Assembly (NCBI RefSeq): GCF_001619985.1
Contig: NW_017264204.1
Span: 127,983 to 191,982 of the forward strand
Reading direction: 5' to 3'
From: Xylona heveae TC161
Lineage: Eukaryota; Ascomycota; Xylonomycetes; Xylonales; Xylonaceae
Length of the DNA: 64,000 nt
Under the pieces are notes generated by a model that saw only the letters and a program-made list of their open reading frames with translations, searched no databases and was not told the origin of the DNA. Positions 21,872-33,879 of the stretch are shown here, piece after piece (within the stretch, counting starts at the first letter, position 1; the number at the start of each line of letters is the position of its first letter). Position numbers and translations under genes: made by a program.

Positions 21872-22778
21872 TTACATGGCCATTTCCGCTTGCAACTTCC
21901 GTAATTCGGCTTCTTCGTCGTCTTCTTCCTCGATATGGGCGGGAGCTTTGCCAGCGACTGTGTAAGGGAAAGAAATGAATTTAGTTATGTTTCCATGAAG
22001 ATGATACTGAGAACATTGGACTCACGTTCGCCGCTTGCAGGGGTGGGCAGTCTGTGCACCTGGTCTGACACAGGCACAGTTCCTGTCTTGAGCATCTTGT
22101 TGTCCAATTCCTCCTGCGCAAGATCGTTGAGCTCATCCTCAAGCTCGCCTTCGTCAAGTTGTTCGCCAATCGGCGCGCTTGTAATGGCAGTCGCAATTTC
22201 CTCGCCAAGTGCATGTTGCTCTCTTAGTTCGTCCCTGAAATAATCATCAGTACCCTGTGGACTTTTCAAATCTGTCTGTATCGGGCCAGGACATACATTG
22301 TCGAGTCGACCTTGTCCATGGTAAGACCACCGTGAATCCGCTTCATTGCGGCACCTGCATTCTGCATGGCCTTCAGGGTCTCTTGGTTGATGTTTGCGGC
22401 TTCAATCGAGTAGATCTGCTGCTCAAGAGTGGAGATTTGTGCGCTGGTTTGTTCGAGAGAGTGTTCATGCTGCTTCTTCCTTCGGAGCGCACTTTTGGCA
22501 GCTAATGCGATGGCAAGTTAACAAAAGGTCTTTCAGATCTTAAGTGCCTAAGTCGTTTCATGGGTGGGATGCGGGAGGTGCAAATGAAGGTACTCAACGT
22601 GCATACCATTCTTATTCGTGCTGACAAACTTTCTAGCTGCAGCATCTTGTTCGGCCACAAGGTTTTCCAGATGCCTTTCTCTCTTCTGCAGCATCTCGAG
22701 CTGCGAGCGCAGACCGATGATGGCATTCTTTGTCGCATCGCTCTTCTTCTGGCCCCCGCCACCGAACCACGACAGCAT
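21872..22778 (-). CDS. snf7: ESCRT-III subunit Snf7/Vps32
   Basis: Four exons on the minus strand (22607-22778, 22297-22501, 22026-22234, 21872-21957) encode 223 aa, the usual Snf7 length. The start MLSWFGGGGQKKSDATKNAI is the typical N-terminal amphipathic and basic helix region. Helices alpha1-2 follow (LRSQLEMLQKRERHLENLV...SALRRKKQHEHSLEQTSAQI), then the acidic C-terminal half (DELREQHALGEEIATAI; DEGELEDELNDLAQEELD). The end AELRKLQAEMAM is the C-terminal helix that binds Vps4/Bro1-type partners in this family. Snf7 polymerises on endosomal membranes to sort cargo into multivesicular bodies; in fungi it also takes part in PalC/Rim20 pH signalling. An in-frame extension upstream of MLSW has no family support. 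Confidence 0.95.
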
Positions 22779-23390
22779 TTCGACGATGTATGGTGAATGA
22801 AAAATGGGTGGCAAATGAGAAAAGACGAAGCTCTAAGCAGATGAAGGCGTAGCGACTATCGCCTCTTGCAAATCCTGGTTTGGCACGCCGATTTGCGTGA
22901 AGAGTATCTACCAGAAGCTGAGTTTCTTGGCGGGGTAGATGTTCGACAGATGTCGGCAATGTGGGGCGCAGCCACGGGCTCTAGTCTAAACACTCGAGCT
23001 GCCACAAAGGTGTAGAGGCAAATACGGTGATCGTGATAGATGAGTGCCTTAAACACGAATATATTTCGAGATTATCAGCAAGCTTGAGAAGGTGAGCGAG
23101 GAGCAGGTGGAAGGTCGAGGTTGAGCCTATGACGACGCTAATCGAGTTCCAGTCACCACGTGACTTATCAATAGATGGATCATCTGTCGCGTGCCTGACA
23201 ACCCACTCCACAAGGGCAAAATGTAAACATATTTGGCGTCATGAGCTCTACGGAGGCCCTTTTGCTGCTACAGCTCTTTCTTTTGCTGCTTCAAGTCTGG
23301 GGATGAATTTGAAAAGGCCCATCACCCATAGTTATGCCATTGTGACAATTTGAGGGTCTTCTATCATTGCCAACTAAAATCCGGTCCAAT
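22779..23390. other. Divergent promoter between snf7 and ten1
   Basis: Both flanking genes are transcribed outward. No open frame here has a recognisable product. Confidence 0.5.
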
Positions 23391-23881
23391 ATGGATGCCG
23401 GAAATCTTGGCCCGGTATCCTCAGTCTTGGTAACATTAGAAGAGCTTCCCAGAAGAGCTTTAGGAACAAAAGTACGATTTTTGGGCTGGTATGTGCTCAG
23501 CTGCTTCCTGTGCTCCTTCCAAGCTACCTGTCACTTGGCTCTGACTTTACGGCTAGCGTGTCACAATACCTGGTCCCTTCGGCGACTCTGGTTGTAGATC
23601 GTGGCCGCAAATCAATTGAATCATCCTCATGCGTAGCATACGTGGATGTGGGGCTTGTTCTATCTTCTCTTCGAGCCACAGATATCCAAGTCGGCGAATG
23701 GATTAATATTATCGGCTACATATTGGCCGCACCGACGCGACCGGACACTCAGAAATTCAATGACTACGCTGGAAAAACAGTATTTGTGCAAGCTATCATG
23801 CTTTGGTCTGCAGGATCAATCAAGACTGGGGAATATGATCGAATATTGCAGGAGCGAAAGGAAGCGGAAAGGCTATCATAA
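23391..23881 (+). CDS. ten1: CST telomere-capping complex subunit Ten1
   Basis: Two exons (23391-23488, 23557-23881) give 140 aa, right for Ten1. The protein is one OB fold. SSVLVTLEELPRRALGTKVRFLG is strand 1-2, joined by the intron to CVSQYLVPSATLVVDRG. Then come VGLVLSSLRATDIQVGEWINIIGYI and the C-terminal VQAIMLWSAGSIKTGEYDRIL, the fungal Ten1 signature as I know it. Ten1 binds Stn1 and, with Cdc13/Ctc1, caps telomeric single-stranded DNA and regulates fill-in synthesis. Upstream in-frame codons lack an ATG, so 23391 is the start. Without the intron the frame stops early. Confidence 0.85.
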
Positions 23882-26800
23882 GCGTTAATTCGACGGGCTG
23901 CGTTTGTTTGATACACGATAGCTTCTCGACATTTATAAAGATTTATCACCTCGGTCAATACAACTTGTGAAGAGACCAAAGTAGACACAGACTGCGTTTG
24001 GTCGCTCAGTGTATGCGGAAACTTTTGTCTTGCTCTGTTCGGCTCGGGATACCTACCAGTCTTAAATCATGCCTCTTGACACTGATCCTGACTACGAAAG
24101 CGGAAAGACGGCCCGGCGATGATGGTTTGGCTCAAATTTGTGGGTCTTCTGCGGGCAAAGAGCATGGCAGAGTGGATCTTGCATTATTCTCTGGTCGGAC
24201 AATAGCCGTTTTGTTATCAAATCATCCATGGCCGGACACAACTACAGACTGGCCAACTCCCGGGCGAAAGTCTTAGATGGCATTTTTCAGGGTTCCAATA
24301 AGCTGCATCAACTTGACGCATTCGAAATTCGCCATCTTTGTGCAACGTATCTTGCATGGTTATCAGTGGGGATAAGATTAGAATACGAACTGTGTTGAAT
24401 TTAGACCCCAGTCAGCTCATGACTTGCATCGTTTAGATGTCGTGGTGCAGCATGCCTCAGCACCTTCCTGACTCAATTTACTGGGAAGCCAGAGCTTTGG
24501 AAAGGGCCAGGTTGAGAGCCATGTGGGTAGTAGAATGAATGATACAATGTAACACTACACGAGGAGCAGTCGCAGTTTCGATTCCGATGATGAAAAGTAC
24601 AAAAGTAACATGCTTCTTGGCATACTGTATCACGACAGTTATGGGAGCCCTCGTGCGGGACACTTTGTGGTATGCAATGGTATTGAGACTCCACTTACGC
24701 ACATTCAGGTGGCGCCATCAATAAACTTAACACTTGATCCCGGCTTTGGTTTCTAGGCCACGACGTCGTTGCTTTAGTACAGCAGCCACAAGTCGGCATC
24801 GAGCAAAGGCCAAAGCAGCCACGAAGGGACTCAACCAAAGGCTTATCGTGCGCCGGAACAGGACGGGCCCGGGAATTTGCAAAGCCACATCCGAGATGCA
24901 ACACTTGACACTGATCTGAAGCATGAACAATTGTTGGTCTTAGAACCTTGGGTTCCAAGGTTCAGTTGAAAAAGTGTACCAACTTTATCTACCTTTACCT
25001 GGGCGGCGTCTCAATCGCTGTGAGCAACGTGGGTTGCCTTACTTGCCTTTAGGGTCCCACCGACTCTATGTGCCGACTGCCCGACGAATTCGGTATGGCA
25101 AAGGCGACCTAGAGCCCCCATGGAGATATCGACCGTTTCGGTGGCCCTATCATTCAATATTATGTATCTACGAGCCAATTATTTATTCGCCCACCACTTG
25201 ACGAGTTGCCCAACGCAATCGTTATCCCCTGCAATGGCGAATGTGGCGAGGTTTCTTTTAGCATTGTTCATCTGGCGAGTATGGAGATTGGGATTCATGA
25301 TTCCGCAAGGCTATCAATAAAGAGATCCTTGCATAAGTTGATACGCGAGTGGCGCCCTTGAGCATCCACAATGGTGTCCAAGGAACCCGATTCAGGACAT
25401 CGTCAGCTCCCAAGTATCATGCAGCGCCCTCACCAAATGGGCTGCATTAGAACACATGCAGGAATTCTTGAAAAGCGAAAAGAAGGTATTGGAACCGAAG
25501 TGTGGCAGTACGAGAGGTCTGGGGGGCAGAGTTCGTTGAGTAACTTTGGGTGCCAGTGTGCCGATGAGTACCTACCTTACTCAGAGTGCTCTGTACAATG
25601 ACTGAAAGAGTAGAATACGAAGGTATTCTTTTCCAAGCATAGCCCGGGGGGGGATTCTGAGAGATATTTCCCCAAGAACGGCTGACAGGTCCCCAGATCC
25701 CATTCGCTGGTTGACATGTCCAATAGCCTTGGCTCAACATGGCAACCTTACCGAAGCGGGGTGGCCGTTTTCCAAATAGGCAATCCTGGCACTTCTCTCG
25801 ACCCCCGTTCGAGAACTTGGGTAAGGGCCGCGACCGCCACATGACAATTAGAGCGGTTGCTTAAACGTGGGTACCTGAGGCCGGTGGGATTTATCGACCC
25901 ACACCAAATGGAAAGATATCCACCACGCCTGCTGTGGAAAGGAAGACTCTGAGTATACCAAGCCGTCTTTGGGAAATCATTATCTTAATCTTTGGCTACA
26001 GTTGGGCCGGGATTGGTGACATGCACAAATCAATCGATGCAAATTCCATCAACACACCCCCCCCTTTTCCAACGTGCAGAATTCGGCTTATCGCCCGACT
26101 TCAGGAGCTGCAAGACTGTCCAATGCATGTCGTGCTTGCATCCATGCCGAAAATAGGTCAGACTCGTGTTGCAGTCGATGAACTCTTTTTTCTGCGCAAA
26201 TCGCTCGGATTCACATGTTCCGGAGGTACACAGTGTTCACCAGCAGTGGGATCTGCTTAGCGGTGAAGGGATGGACTGCTTTTCTATGCCGACAGCAAAT
26301 TTCGCGACATTCGTTCCAGTCAAGTCCCCTTCTTTGGTGTGGAGTACAGAGGTACTTGGTACATATCGAGCCCCGGTGGGGATCGATCTCTTGAGAATCG
26401 AGGCAGTCAAAAAAATTGTCGTTAGGCGAGCCGAGAGTCAATCTTACGATCTTGTCGCATGGCTAAAGAAGGATCACTGGCCGGCTTTAGGACTAAGGCT
26501 GGCGTTGTCCGAGGCGAATGGAGTCATTAATTATTAACGGGAACAGGGAAAATGAGAGCAAGAAGCTCGGTCGATTCGGGGTGCATTCGAACTCGTTTAG
26601 AGCATCATCGGTTGCTAATGGCGGACAGGGGTTCCTTGGTGTGAAAAGCTGGCTTGGGAAACTGAGAAGCTCTTGGGACTTTTCCTTGCAAATGCCAATG
26701 ATGCTGCATATGATCGACCAAACCCTTCGGGGGTGGGGAGTCGTTTCTAGCTCTTGTCACTTGAACACTAACCGTGGCACAGGTGCCTGTCACCACTGAA

Positions 26801-27782
26801 AAGGGGAAAGTCTACATATGATGCGCCAAGCTGGTCTTTACCAAGCTGGGCGGCTGTGACCGTGAACAAGCAGGGGTTTTCTATTTTGTAAACCATGCCT
26901 GTTGGTTGCGCATATGTCAGGAAAATCCACAACCCCTGCACGAATCTAAGGGTTACCGGTGCCAGCACTGTATCTGGATAGAGCTAACGCCAATGGCTCG
27001 ACCTCTCCAGTCCCGACTGGCCAGTGCAAAACGAGAAGATGTCTACAATGGCTAGGACCCTCTGCTATTCATGCTTGTTGACCTAAGTCAAGGCTTATGT
27101 ATAGACCCGCGCCAGCAATGGAATCGTTTCCAAAACGGGAAGAGCAATTATTCCACTCTGGAACTTTCCTGCCTGACAGCGACCAAATCGGTGAAAGATC
27201 CACGAACATCACAAAGCTGGTCCCTTGCACAGACCAAGGAACCCTTTCCTCTTCCCGCGCTCATCGTGGCCACGCCGAGAATTGCCCAGCCAGCCGGCTC
27301 GAAGGGCATTGCATGGGATCCATTGACTCTGAAGGCTAGAGCAATAATTAGAGACCGCTTTTGGGGATACCACACGTCTAGATGTCCCAGACGAGTGAGG
27401 CCAACACGCCTTTCTGGGATGGCCCTATCGCCCGCGGCGGCCGGTGCTCGTGGCTGGACCTGACCCAATGTTTTTATTCCGGCTCGACAGCCAGCATATA
27501 TTATATGCCGACCTGCTGCAACTGCCGTGTGTTTCCTCTTGCTGCTGGTCTCTCGTGTCTTTCGTTTTCCACCACAGCTGTCCTTCGCTTTACCCATTGA
27601 CGAGGCCCGTGTTGCGGAAGGTTGTCGTAGGCCGCCATATCGAGCCCTTCGCCTTACCGGCTCGGAGCCCTTGAAAGCACGATTATCTCTGCGGACTATT
27701 CAGTGTCAACTGACTCGATTCCTTCCCTCTTTGCCATACCTGTTCCAATTTTTCTGTTGTTATTAATTGATCCATCATCGCC
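23882..27782. other. 3.9-kb stretch without recognisable genes
   Basis: Balanced base composition, no long frame and no protein family I can name on either strand; open frames are all 131 codons or shorter and look random. I see no terminal repeats, tRNA or 5S gene. The right part probably contains the promoter and leader of the GT2 gene. It could hold a non-coding transcript or strongly decayed sequence; nothing seen decides this. Confidence 0.5.
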
Positions 27783-30766
27783 ATGAAGTCCATCAAGTCG
27801 TATTTCGCGCCGGCCTCTAAAGAGAGCGCACCGACGCCTGCTACTGCGCCAGACCCAGCTCTTACGACCCCCAGAGCTCAGTCAACTCCTGGCGTCTCAG
27901 GAAAAGCGACACCAGCTGGTTCAAGGCCGGTTTCCATCTACCCCGTCGGAGATTTCAGAAATTCGACGATTGACGACATTACCGAAATCAAGAGCGATGT
28001 TATGGTCAACTGGCTTCGACAACGCCAGTTGGAAAAGCTCTGGGCAGCAGACGACGTTGAAGGCGAAGGTGTGGTGTTGAAGAAGGGCAAAGGGTCGTTT
28101 ACCTGCTGTCCAGCCACGCTTGCTGAGGACCCGGCTGGGTTGTATGCGGCCGTCTCCCGTCTCAATGTAAAGGTTAGTGGACAACCGCCATCACGGAGCG
28201 CATCTCCTTTTACCTAGCTGACTGTGACACCCAGGTTGCCATGACGGTGAGCACCAGAGTTATCAAACTCTTCCTTCGCCGCCAGGATATCGGTTACGTT
28301 CCTCTTCCCGATGGTCTGCGTCTGCAGATTCTCCCTAGCATTGCTTATTTGCCAGAGTCTCAGAAGCATCAATTCGCGGCATTCATCCAAGATGTTGGAA
28401 TTCTCGTTGTCTGGGACGACGTTCCTCGTGACTTGCTTGACCGCGCTGAACGGATTGAGAAGCAACTGATGCAAATGATCTGGCGCGAAGAAACCGACGA
28501 GAAAAAGGACGAAAACAGCGTCGTCGTCACCGAGATCCCTGGAAGCGATATTGATGGCTACGACCTCGAATATGCTCAGCCTGAGAAGCCTCGTGAGACT
28601 GTATTGATCCAGGCTTTTTTGAGTGGACTGACGCTGGTTTTGGTCATTGCTGCTATGGGCGCCGGTTGGGGTCGGGTTGCGCAGGAAATTGCCATTGACG
28701 GTCAATACATCCGGATTGCGTTCGTTGCTGTCCTGCCGTTGCAAATCTGGCTGGCTCTTGTGAGGAAACCCCCTCGTATTCTCGTTCAATGAATGTCACG
28801 TACTGATGACGATGGATCTAGTTCTTTATGCAATCGGTTGCTGGCTGCGTGGCTCAGATCATGGGACCTATCAGTCAGATGAACAATAACAGCAAATTTT
28901 ACTCTGGAAAGGCCCCTCGCAGACTGCACCGGGACCACAGAGCTTTGCCGCATATGACTATTCAGTGCCCTGTCTACAAGGAAGGCTTGCACTCGGTCAT
29001 TGAACCTACCATTCGCTCGATCAAGGCTGCCATCTCAACATATGAGATGCAAGGCGGCACGGCTAATATCTTCATCAACGATGACGGCATGCAGCTTATT
29101 CCAGAGGAGGAGGCTCGCATGCGCCAGGACTTTTACGAAGAGCACAACATCGGGTGGGTTGCTCGGCCGAAGCACAACCCTAAGCCTGCCGATGGCGAAA
29201 AGGTTTTCATTCGTGCTGGTAAATTCAAGAAGGTGAGAGTTTTGGTTTTCCTTGAAAAGGTGACGCATCGTGTGCTAAAATGCTTTGCTAGGCCTCCAAT
29301 ATGAACTATGCCCTGGCTGTCAGCAATCGTGTTGAGGAGAAGCTCGAGTACGTCGAGCGCAACGAGTACTGGACCCAAGAGGACGAGAATGAGGCATACC
29401 GCCGATGTCTCGCCGACATCATCCGCGAGGATGAGGGTCGCACTTGGGCTGAGGGCAACATTCGTGTTGGTGACTACATTCTTCTGATCGACTCTGATAC
29501 TCGTGTTCCGAATGACTGTTTCTTGGACGCCGTTAGCGAAATGGAGCAGAGCCCCGAAGTTGCCATTATACAGTACAACTCTGGTGTCATGAACGTTACC
29601 GACAGTTTCTTCGAAAGAGGCATTACGTAAGTCCCCTATCGCTGCCATCAGTCGTACTCTTGCCAGTCAGCTAATAATTATTTTGCAGCTTCTTCACCAA
29701 CCTTATCTATACGGCCATCCAGTACGCCGTCGCTAATGGCGACGTTGCTCCTTTCGTCGGCCACAACGCCGTGCTTCGTTGGGCTGCCATCCAGGAGATT
29801 GCTTACGAGGGTGAAAATGGCGAAGAGAAATTCTGGTCTGAATCAACGGTGTCCGAAGATTTCGATATGGCTCTACGTCTCCAGTCTGCTGGTCACCTTA
29901 TTCGCTATGGTGCCTATACTGGCGATGGTTTCAAGGAGGGTGTCTCTCTCACCGTGTACGACGAGCTTGCCAGATGGGAAAAGTACGCCTATGGGTGCAG
30001 CGAGTTGATCTTCCACCCTATCCGCTTCTGGCCCGTTCGTGGTCCTTTTACTCCTCTCTTCCGAAGATTCATTGGATCGTGCATGCCTCTTCCGTCAAAG
30101 CTTACAATTCTGGCCTACATTGGTACTTATTATGCCATTGCTTCTGCCTGGATCTTGACGCTCGCCAACTACTTCATCATGGGATGGCTCAACGGCCACT
30201 ACGACCACTACTACGTTGACTCGTTCAAGATCTACATTGCCATCATCGTCGTCTTCAACTGCCTTGGTAACGTCTCTTTGGCTGTGCTGCGGTACCGTAT
30301 CGAGGAGAGGAGTCTCTTCTCAGCTCGTGAGTTGCCCTTCCTTCCCCCCTCCCAGAGATCTTTCTGTCTTTTGAAATCATTCATCGCTAACATGTTGGGA
30401 TGAATAGTCATTGAAAACTTCAAGTGGATTCTTCTTCTAACCGTCTTCCTTGGTGGTATCTCCTTGCACTTGAGCCAGGCCATCCTGTCGCACATGTTTG
30501 AGATTGACATGAGCTGGGGTGCTACAGCCAAGGAAGTTGAGAACACGACCTTCTTCAAGGAAATTCCCAAGCTCCTGAAGAAGTTCAAGTTCACCTTTAT
30601 CTTCTGTATTGCCATGGCGGTCGGAATGGTCGTCCTTGCTCACGTCGTGCCTCCGCTCTGGCGCATTGACTTGTTCGTCGCCATCTGGCCCCTCAGCACC
30701 ATTATCTTCTGCCATTTCTTCTTGCCCATTGCGCTCAACCCCAACCTCATGCTGTTTACCTGGTAA
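27783..30766 (+). CDS. Family 2 glycosyltransferase, ZtGT2-like membrane enzyme
   Basis: Six exons (27783-28172, 28235-28759, 28822-29232, 29292-29626, 29689-30326, 30408-30766) give 885 aa. After a disordered Pro/Ala N-terminus, two membrane segments (about VLIQAFLSGLTLVLVIAAMG and the following IAFVAVLPLQIWLAL) precede the catalytic domain. GT2 landmarks in order: TIQCPVYKEGL, FINDDGMQL, DYILLIDSDTRVPND (DxD), VSEDFDMALRLQSAG (catalytic acid) and ELARWEKYAYG (RW motif). At least four membrane helices follow. The layout matches the fungal family of Zymoseptoria ZtGT2, needed there for hyphal growth on surfaces (established for that species). The polysaccharide made is unknown; a plasma-membrane or Golgi cell-wall role is inferred. 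All introns are 59-81 nt. Confidence 0.87.
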
Positions 30767-31332
30767 TTATCAGGCATATTGTTTCTGAGATGGAAAGCGC
30801 GCTTCTTTTTTTCTTCTTTCGGCTTGCAATTCGGAGCACTGAGATTTTTTCTCTTCCGAGCGATGGGCTTTTTTTCTTCTATACCTAATTTGCATCAATG
30901 TGGCCGAATTCGGGCGATCCCTTATTCTTTCTTTTCTTCTCACGATGGATGACGACTGAATCGGCAGTATGGATAAACAATTTTTTAATGGCATTGGAGC
31001 GTCCAGAGCGAGCTCATTCTTCCCACCCTCCTCTTTTTCGTTTTACAAAATCATGTTGTTTTCTCACTGCATATGCATATAGATTATATGTTGCTGTTGT
31101 TTCTTCTTCTACAATGCTTACGAACGAGCATACCGCTCGAATTGCTTTCTTAAGTATACATCTTGATTCCGTTACATATTTGGGATACCTCTCTCCAGCC
31201 AAGCGAGCTGGATATAAACAATAAAAATACTAATCTTGGGTTCAATCCTTCTTCATATTCCCTTTATTCGCGCTGTCCTTTCTCGCCCCCAGCCATTCGA
31301 GCGACAGGTAACTTATGAACTAACTACCTTAC
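30767..31332. other. Convergent 3' region
   Basis: The GT2 gene and the PaiB-like gene end towards each other here. T-rich tracts follow the GT2 stop. No gene seen. Confidence 0.5.
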
Positions 31333-32175
31333 CTAGCCCTTTTGTTGATCCTTTTGCTCACCGCGCTGCTTGACCACCTCGGCTATCACTTTCCCCGTCT
31401 CGGTCTGCAGATTCTCGAAGCCCTGAATGATCCCTTCTCTATCACCCTTGCCCATTTCCTGGCTCATCTTGAATTTCCCCTCAAGGCGATCAACCTCAAT
31501 CTCGATCCCGATAATGTTCTTCTTCAACAGCTCCACATATCGCTCCGGCGCATCGCTCACTTTCCAGTCGTTCTTGCCCGCCGTGTATCCCATAATCCTC
31601 GTCTCGCTGTGCCGCGTCAGGTCGCTAATCTGTTTCCCCAAAAACGCTGACGTCTCGTCGCATGCAGCGTCGAAATATATTTTTGCCCGCCCGTACACCT
31701 GCGCCGCGGCGTAGTTCCATGTCGGCACCACTTTGGCCGTCGCCGGTTTGGTCTCGGTGTAGAATTGCGGGGTCACGTAGTGGTGGTGCGGAGAGGTGAA
31801 GACTACGAGGACTTCTTGCTCGAGGACATTCTTTGGTGTTTGCTGCTGCTGATTATCATCACTGCCATTACTGTTTTTCATTGTCGACCCTGAAGATCCT
31901 GTAGAGTCCGGAGAGGTAGAGCCTGAGGTCAACGACTCAATAATCGCCTTACTCTGCGGATTCTGTCGGGCCAAATGACCCCTCAGACGCCCCGTTTCGG
32001 TCTCGCTCGACTCGTCTTCCACGTCAAGCACAAATGGGACATGACTGCTTTGCAGCAACGGAAAGGTCCCCGAAGAAGACGGGATCGCAGTGGTGAACAT
32101 CCCCAGGGGATTGTCCCGGATTAATTGCCGAAGGACGCGGAGGTCTCGCTCTGCGTGGGCGGCGCGAATGTACAT
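31333..32175 (-). CDS. PaiB-type FMN-binding split-barrel protein
   Basis: Single exon, 280 aa. The N-terminus MYIRAAHAERDLRVLRQLIR followed by DNPLGMFTT is the PaiB/'PAI2-type' signature. The split barrel continues with SSHVPFVLDVED, GRLRGHLARQNPQSKAI, VLVVFTSPHHHYVTPQFY and VPTWNYAAAQVYGRAKIYFD. Bacterial PaiB regulates protease and sporulation genes; fungal members are usually annotated as transcriptional regulators, but the fold is an FMN-binding oxidoreductase type and the true role is unknown. A Ser/Asn/Gln-rich insert (about residues 90-120) is extra to the family. The C-terminus is a charged helix ending KQRGEQKDQQKG. Confidence 0.88.
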   Translation of the reverse strand: MYIRAAHAERDLRVLRQLIRDNPLGMFTTAIPSSSGTFPLLQSSHVPFVLDVEDESSETETGRLRGHLARQNPQSKAIIESLTSGSTSPDSTGSSGSTMKNSNGSDDNQQQQTPKNVLEQEVLVVFTSPHHHYVTPQFYTETKPATAKVVPTWNYAAAQVYGRAKIYFDAACDETSAFLGKQISDLTRHSETRIMGYTAGKNDWKVSDAPERYVELLKKNIIGIEIEVDRLEGKFKMSQEMGKGDREGIIQGFENLQTETGKVIAEVVKQRGEQKDQQKG

Positions 32176-33211
32176 GACGGTGAGACGTTTTGTAGATGAG
32201 TTGATAGATGTACTTGTAGGTGAGTTGTAGGTGTGATTGTGTGTGTTGCAGATAGTAGTATTCCGTTCCTTTTCTGGCCTCGAGATGTGCCCGAGAGAGA
32301 TGTTATATGAGTTGCAAATGAATCACAAGCCACGAAAGGGTCTATGTATGCATATAAGTATAAGTATGTAGGTATGTAGGTATATATATACAGTATGCCT
32401 GCTACGAGTACAAAATATGGGGGTTGAGAGTCTGATATGACTCTAAGAAAGACGTTATCTTGCCCTGTGTCATACATTTAACTTAGGTAGCTAGCAGTTA
32501 TCGATAACTACTTGACTTACACAGGTACCAGCCTAGAGAATGACGGACTCAACTAATCAGCGTACCTGGATTACGGAGTAACCATTCGCAAAAAAAAAAA
32601 GCCAAGCATGTGAGTCAGGACAGGGTAGGTCTAGTGGGGGGTTATTAGTTATATACTAGTGAGCTTTCTCCGGATCTCCGGTGCGAGTAGCCTCCCGCCC
32701 AGCTAAACTCTCTTAGGAAGTTAACTGGAGAGCCCACTAAAGGTACTCGGACTATTGGGTGGGATGGACCGTGGACGTTCACAAGTGTCACACCTGCGAC
32801 AGTTTTGCATTCTTGGACTGACTATTACCTTTATAGAAGTTGAAAAGAGAGAGACAGAGAAAAGACGAAAAAATGAAGGGAGAAAACAAGGAGGAAAAAA
32901 ACTAAAACTAAAAGAAACTAGAAAAATGACGAATATAACAATGTCAATTGCAGGGCGTGCTGCGTAAGGTGTATTACATTGATATAATGGGACAAAATCC
33001 TCACAGGGCTCTACGGACTTCGAAGAGACACTGACAATCCATACATAAAACTGGGAATATCTTCATCAATCGGAGTCTACGACTGATATATAATTTGCCT
33101 TGCCAAAAAAAAAAAAAAAAAGGGCGCAGAAAAGAAAAGAAAAGAAACGAACAGAACAGAAATAAAAGAAAATTAAATATCGTCTACCAACACAGAGTAG
33201 TCCCGGACACA
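32176..33211. other. Divergent intergenic region
   Basis: It should hold promoters of the PaiB-like gene (left) and the acetyltransferase (right). TATG/GTATG microsatellite near 32343-32395 and purine-rich, A-tract sequence at 32850-33180. No gene supported. Confidence 0.5.
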
Positions 33212-33841
33212 ATGACAGTACCAAGCCCTCAAGATGTCACGGCAGGGCCTGCTCAAAAGGAACCATACATTATTCGCGCGGCCAAATCGACAGACGCCAC
33301 TAGCATTGCAAAACTAGGCGCACATGTCTTCACCGTCTCATTCGCGCACTCTGTAGCACCGCACGAGCTGGACGCCTTTTTAGAGGAGTCATACACACCT
33401 GCAGCAATCACCAAAGATCTTGCAGCCGATGCCACCGATGCCGCCGCCGACGACAACAACAACAACAACAACAACAACAACACAACAAGGGATATCATCG
33501 TCGCCACGGACGCGCAGGACGACCAGATTATTCTAGGCTTTGCCTATCTCACCCGCGGCAGCACCGATGCCTCAGTGGATCATCTGGAAAGCAAATGCGA
33601 GCTGCAGCGCATCTACGTACACCCTGCGGTGCATGGAAGGGGAATCGGTCGTCTACTAGCCACAAGAGTTGAGAACATGGCTCGAGAACAGGGCTTCAAA
33701 AATATCTGGCTCGGAGTCTGGGAGGAGAATGCGAATGCCATAAAGGCATATGAGAAATGGGGGTATCGACGAGTTGGCGACCACGATTTTGTCATTGGCA
33801 CGGTTGTACAGACGGACTATATTATGTTGAAGGACTTATGA
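33212..33841 (+). CDS. GNAT-family N-acetyltransferase
   Basis: Single exon, 209 aa from the ATG at 33212; the longer upstream frame has only a non-ATG start and a poly-lysine stretch. GNAT motifs: YIIRAAKSTDATSIAKLG (beta1/alpha1), IILGFAYL (beta4), LQRIYVHPAVHGRGIGRLLA (acetyl-CoA pyrophosphate loop RGIGR) and GVWEENANAIKAYEKWGY. This resembles small-molecule or peptide acetyltransferases close to spermine/spermidine and RimI types; the substrate is unknown, probably cytosolic. A run of nine asparagines at about residues 85-93, encoded by an AAC microsatellite (about 33455-33482), interrupts the fold between beta strands and may vary in length between strains. Confidence 0.9.
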   Translation: MTVPSPQDVTAGPAQKEPYIIRAAKSTDATSIAKLGAHVFTVSFAHSVAPHELDAFLEESYTPAAITKDLAADATDAAADDNNNNNNNNNTTRDIIVATDAQDDQIILGFAYLTRGSTDASVDHLESKCELQRIYVHPAVHGRGIGRLLATRVENMAREQGFKNIWLGVWEENANAIKAYEKWGYRRVGDHDFVIGTVVQTDYIMLKDL

Positions 33842-33879
33842 ATGAATAACTTTTTTGGTTTTAATGATATTTTTTCCCC

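Noticed and set aside
27783-27810. SIKSYF at the start of the GT2 protein resembles a PCNA-interaction box
   Set aside because: The conserved Gln is missing and a membrane glycosyltransferase has no reason to bind PCNA; chance likeness.
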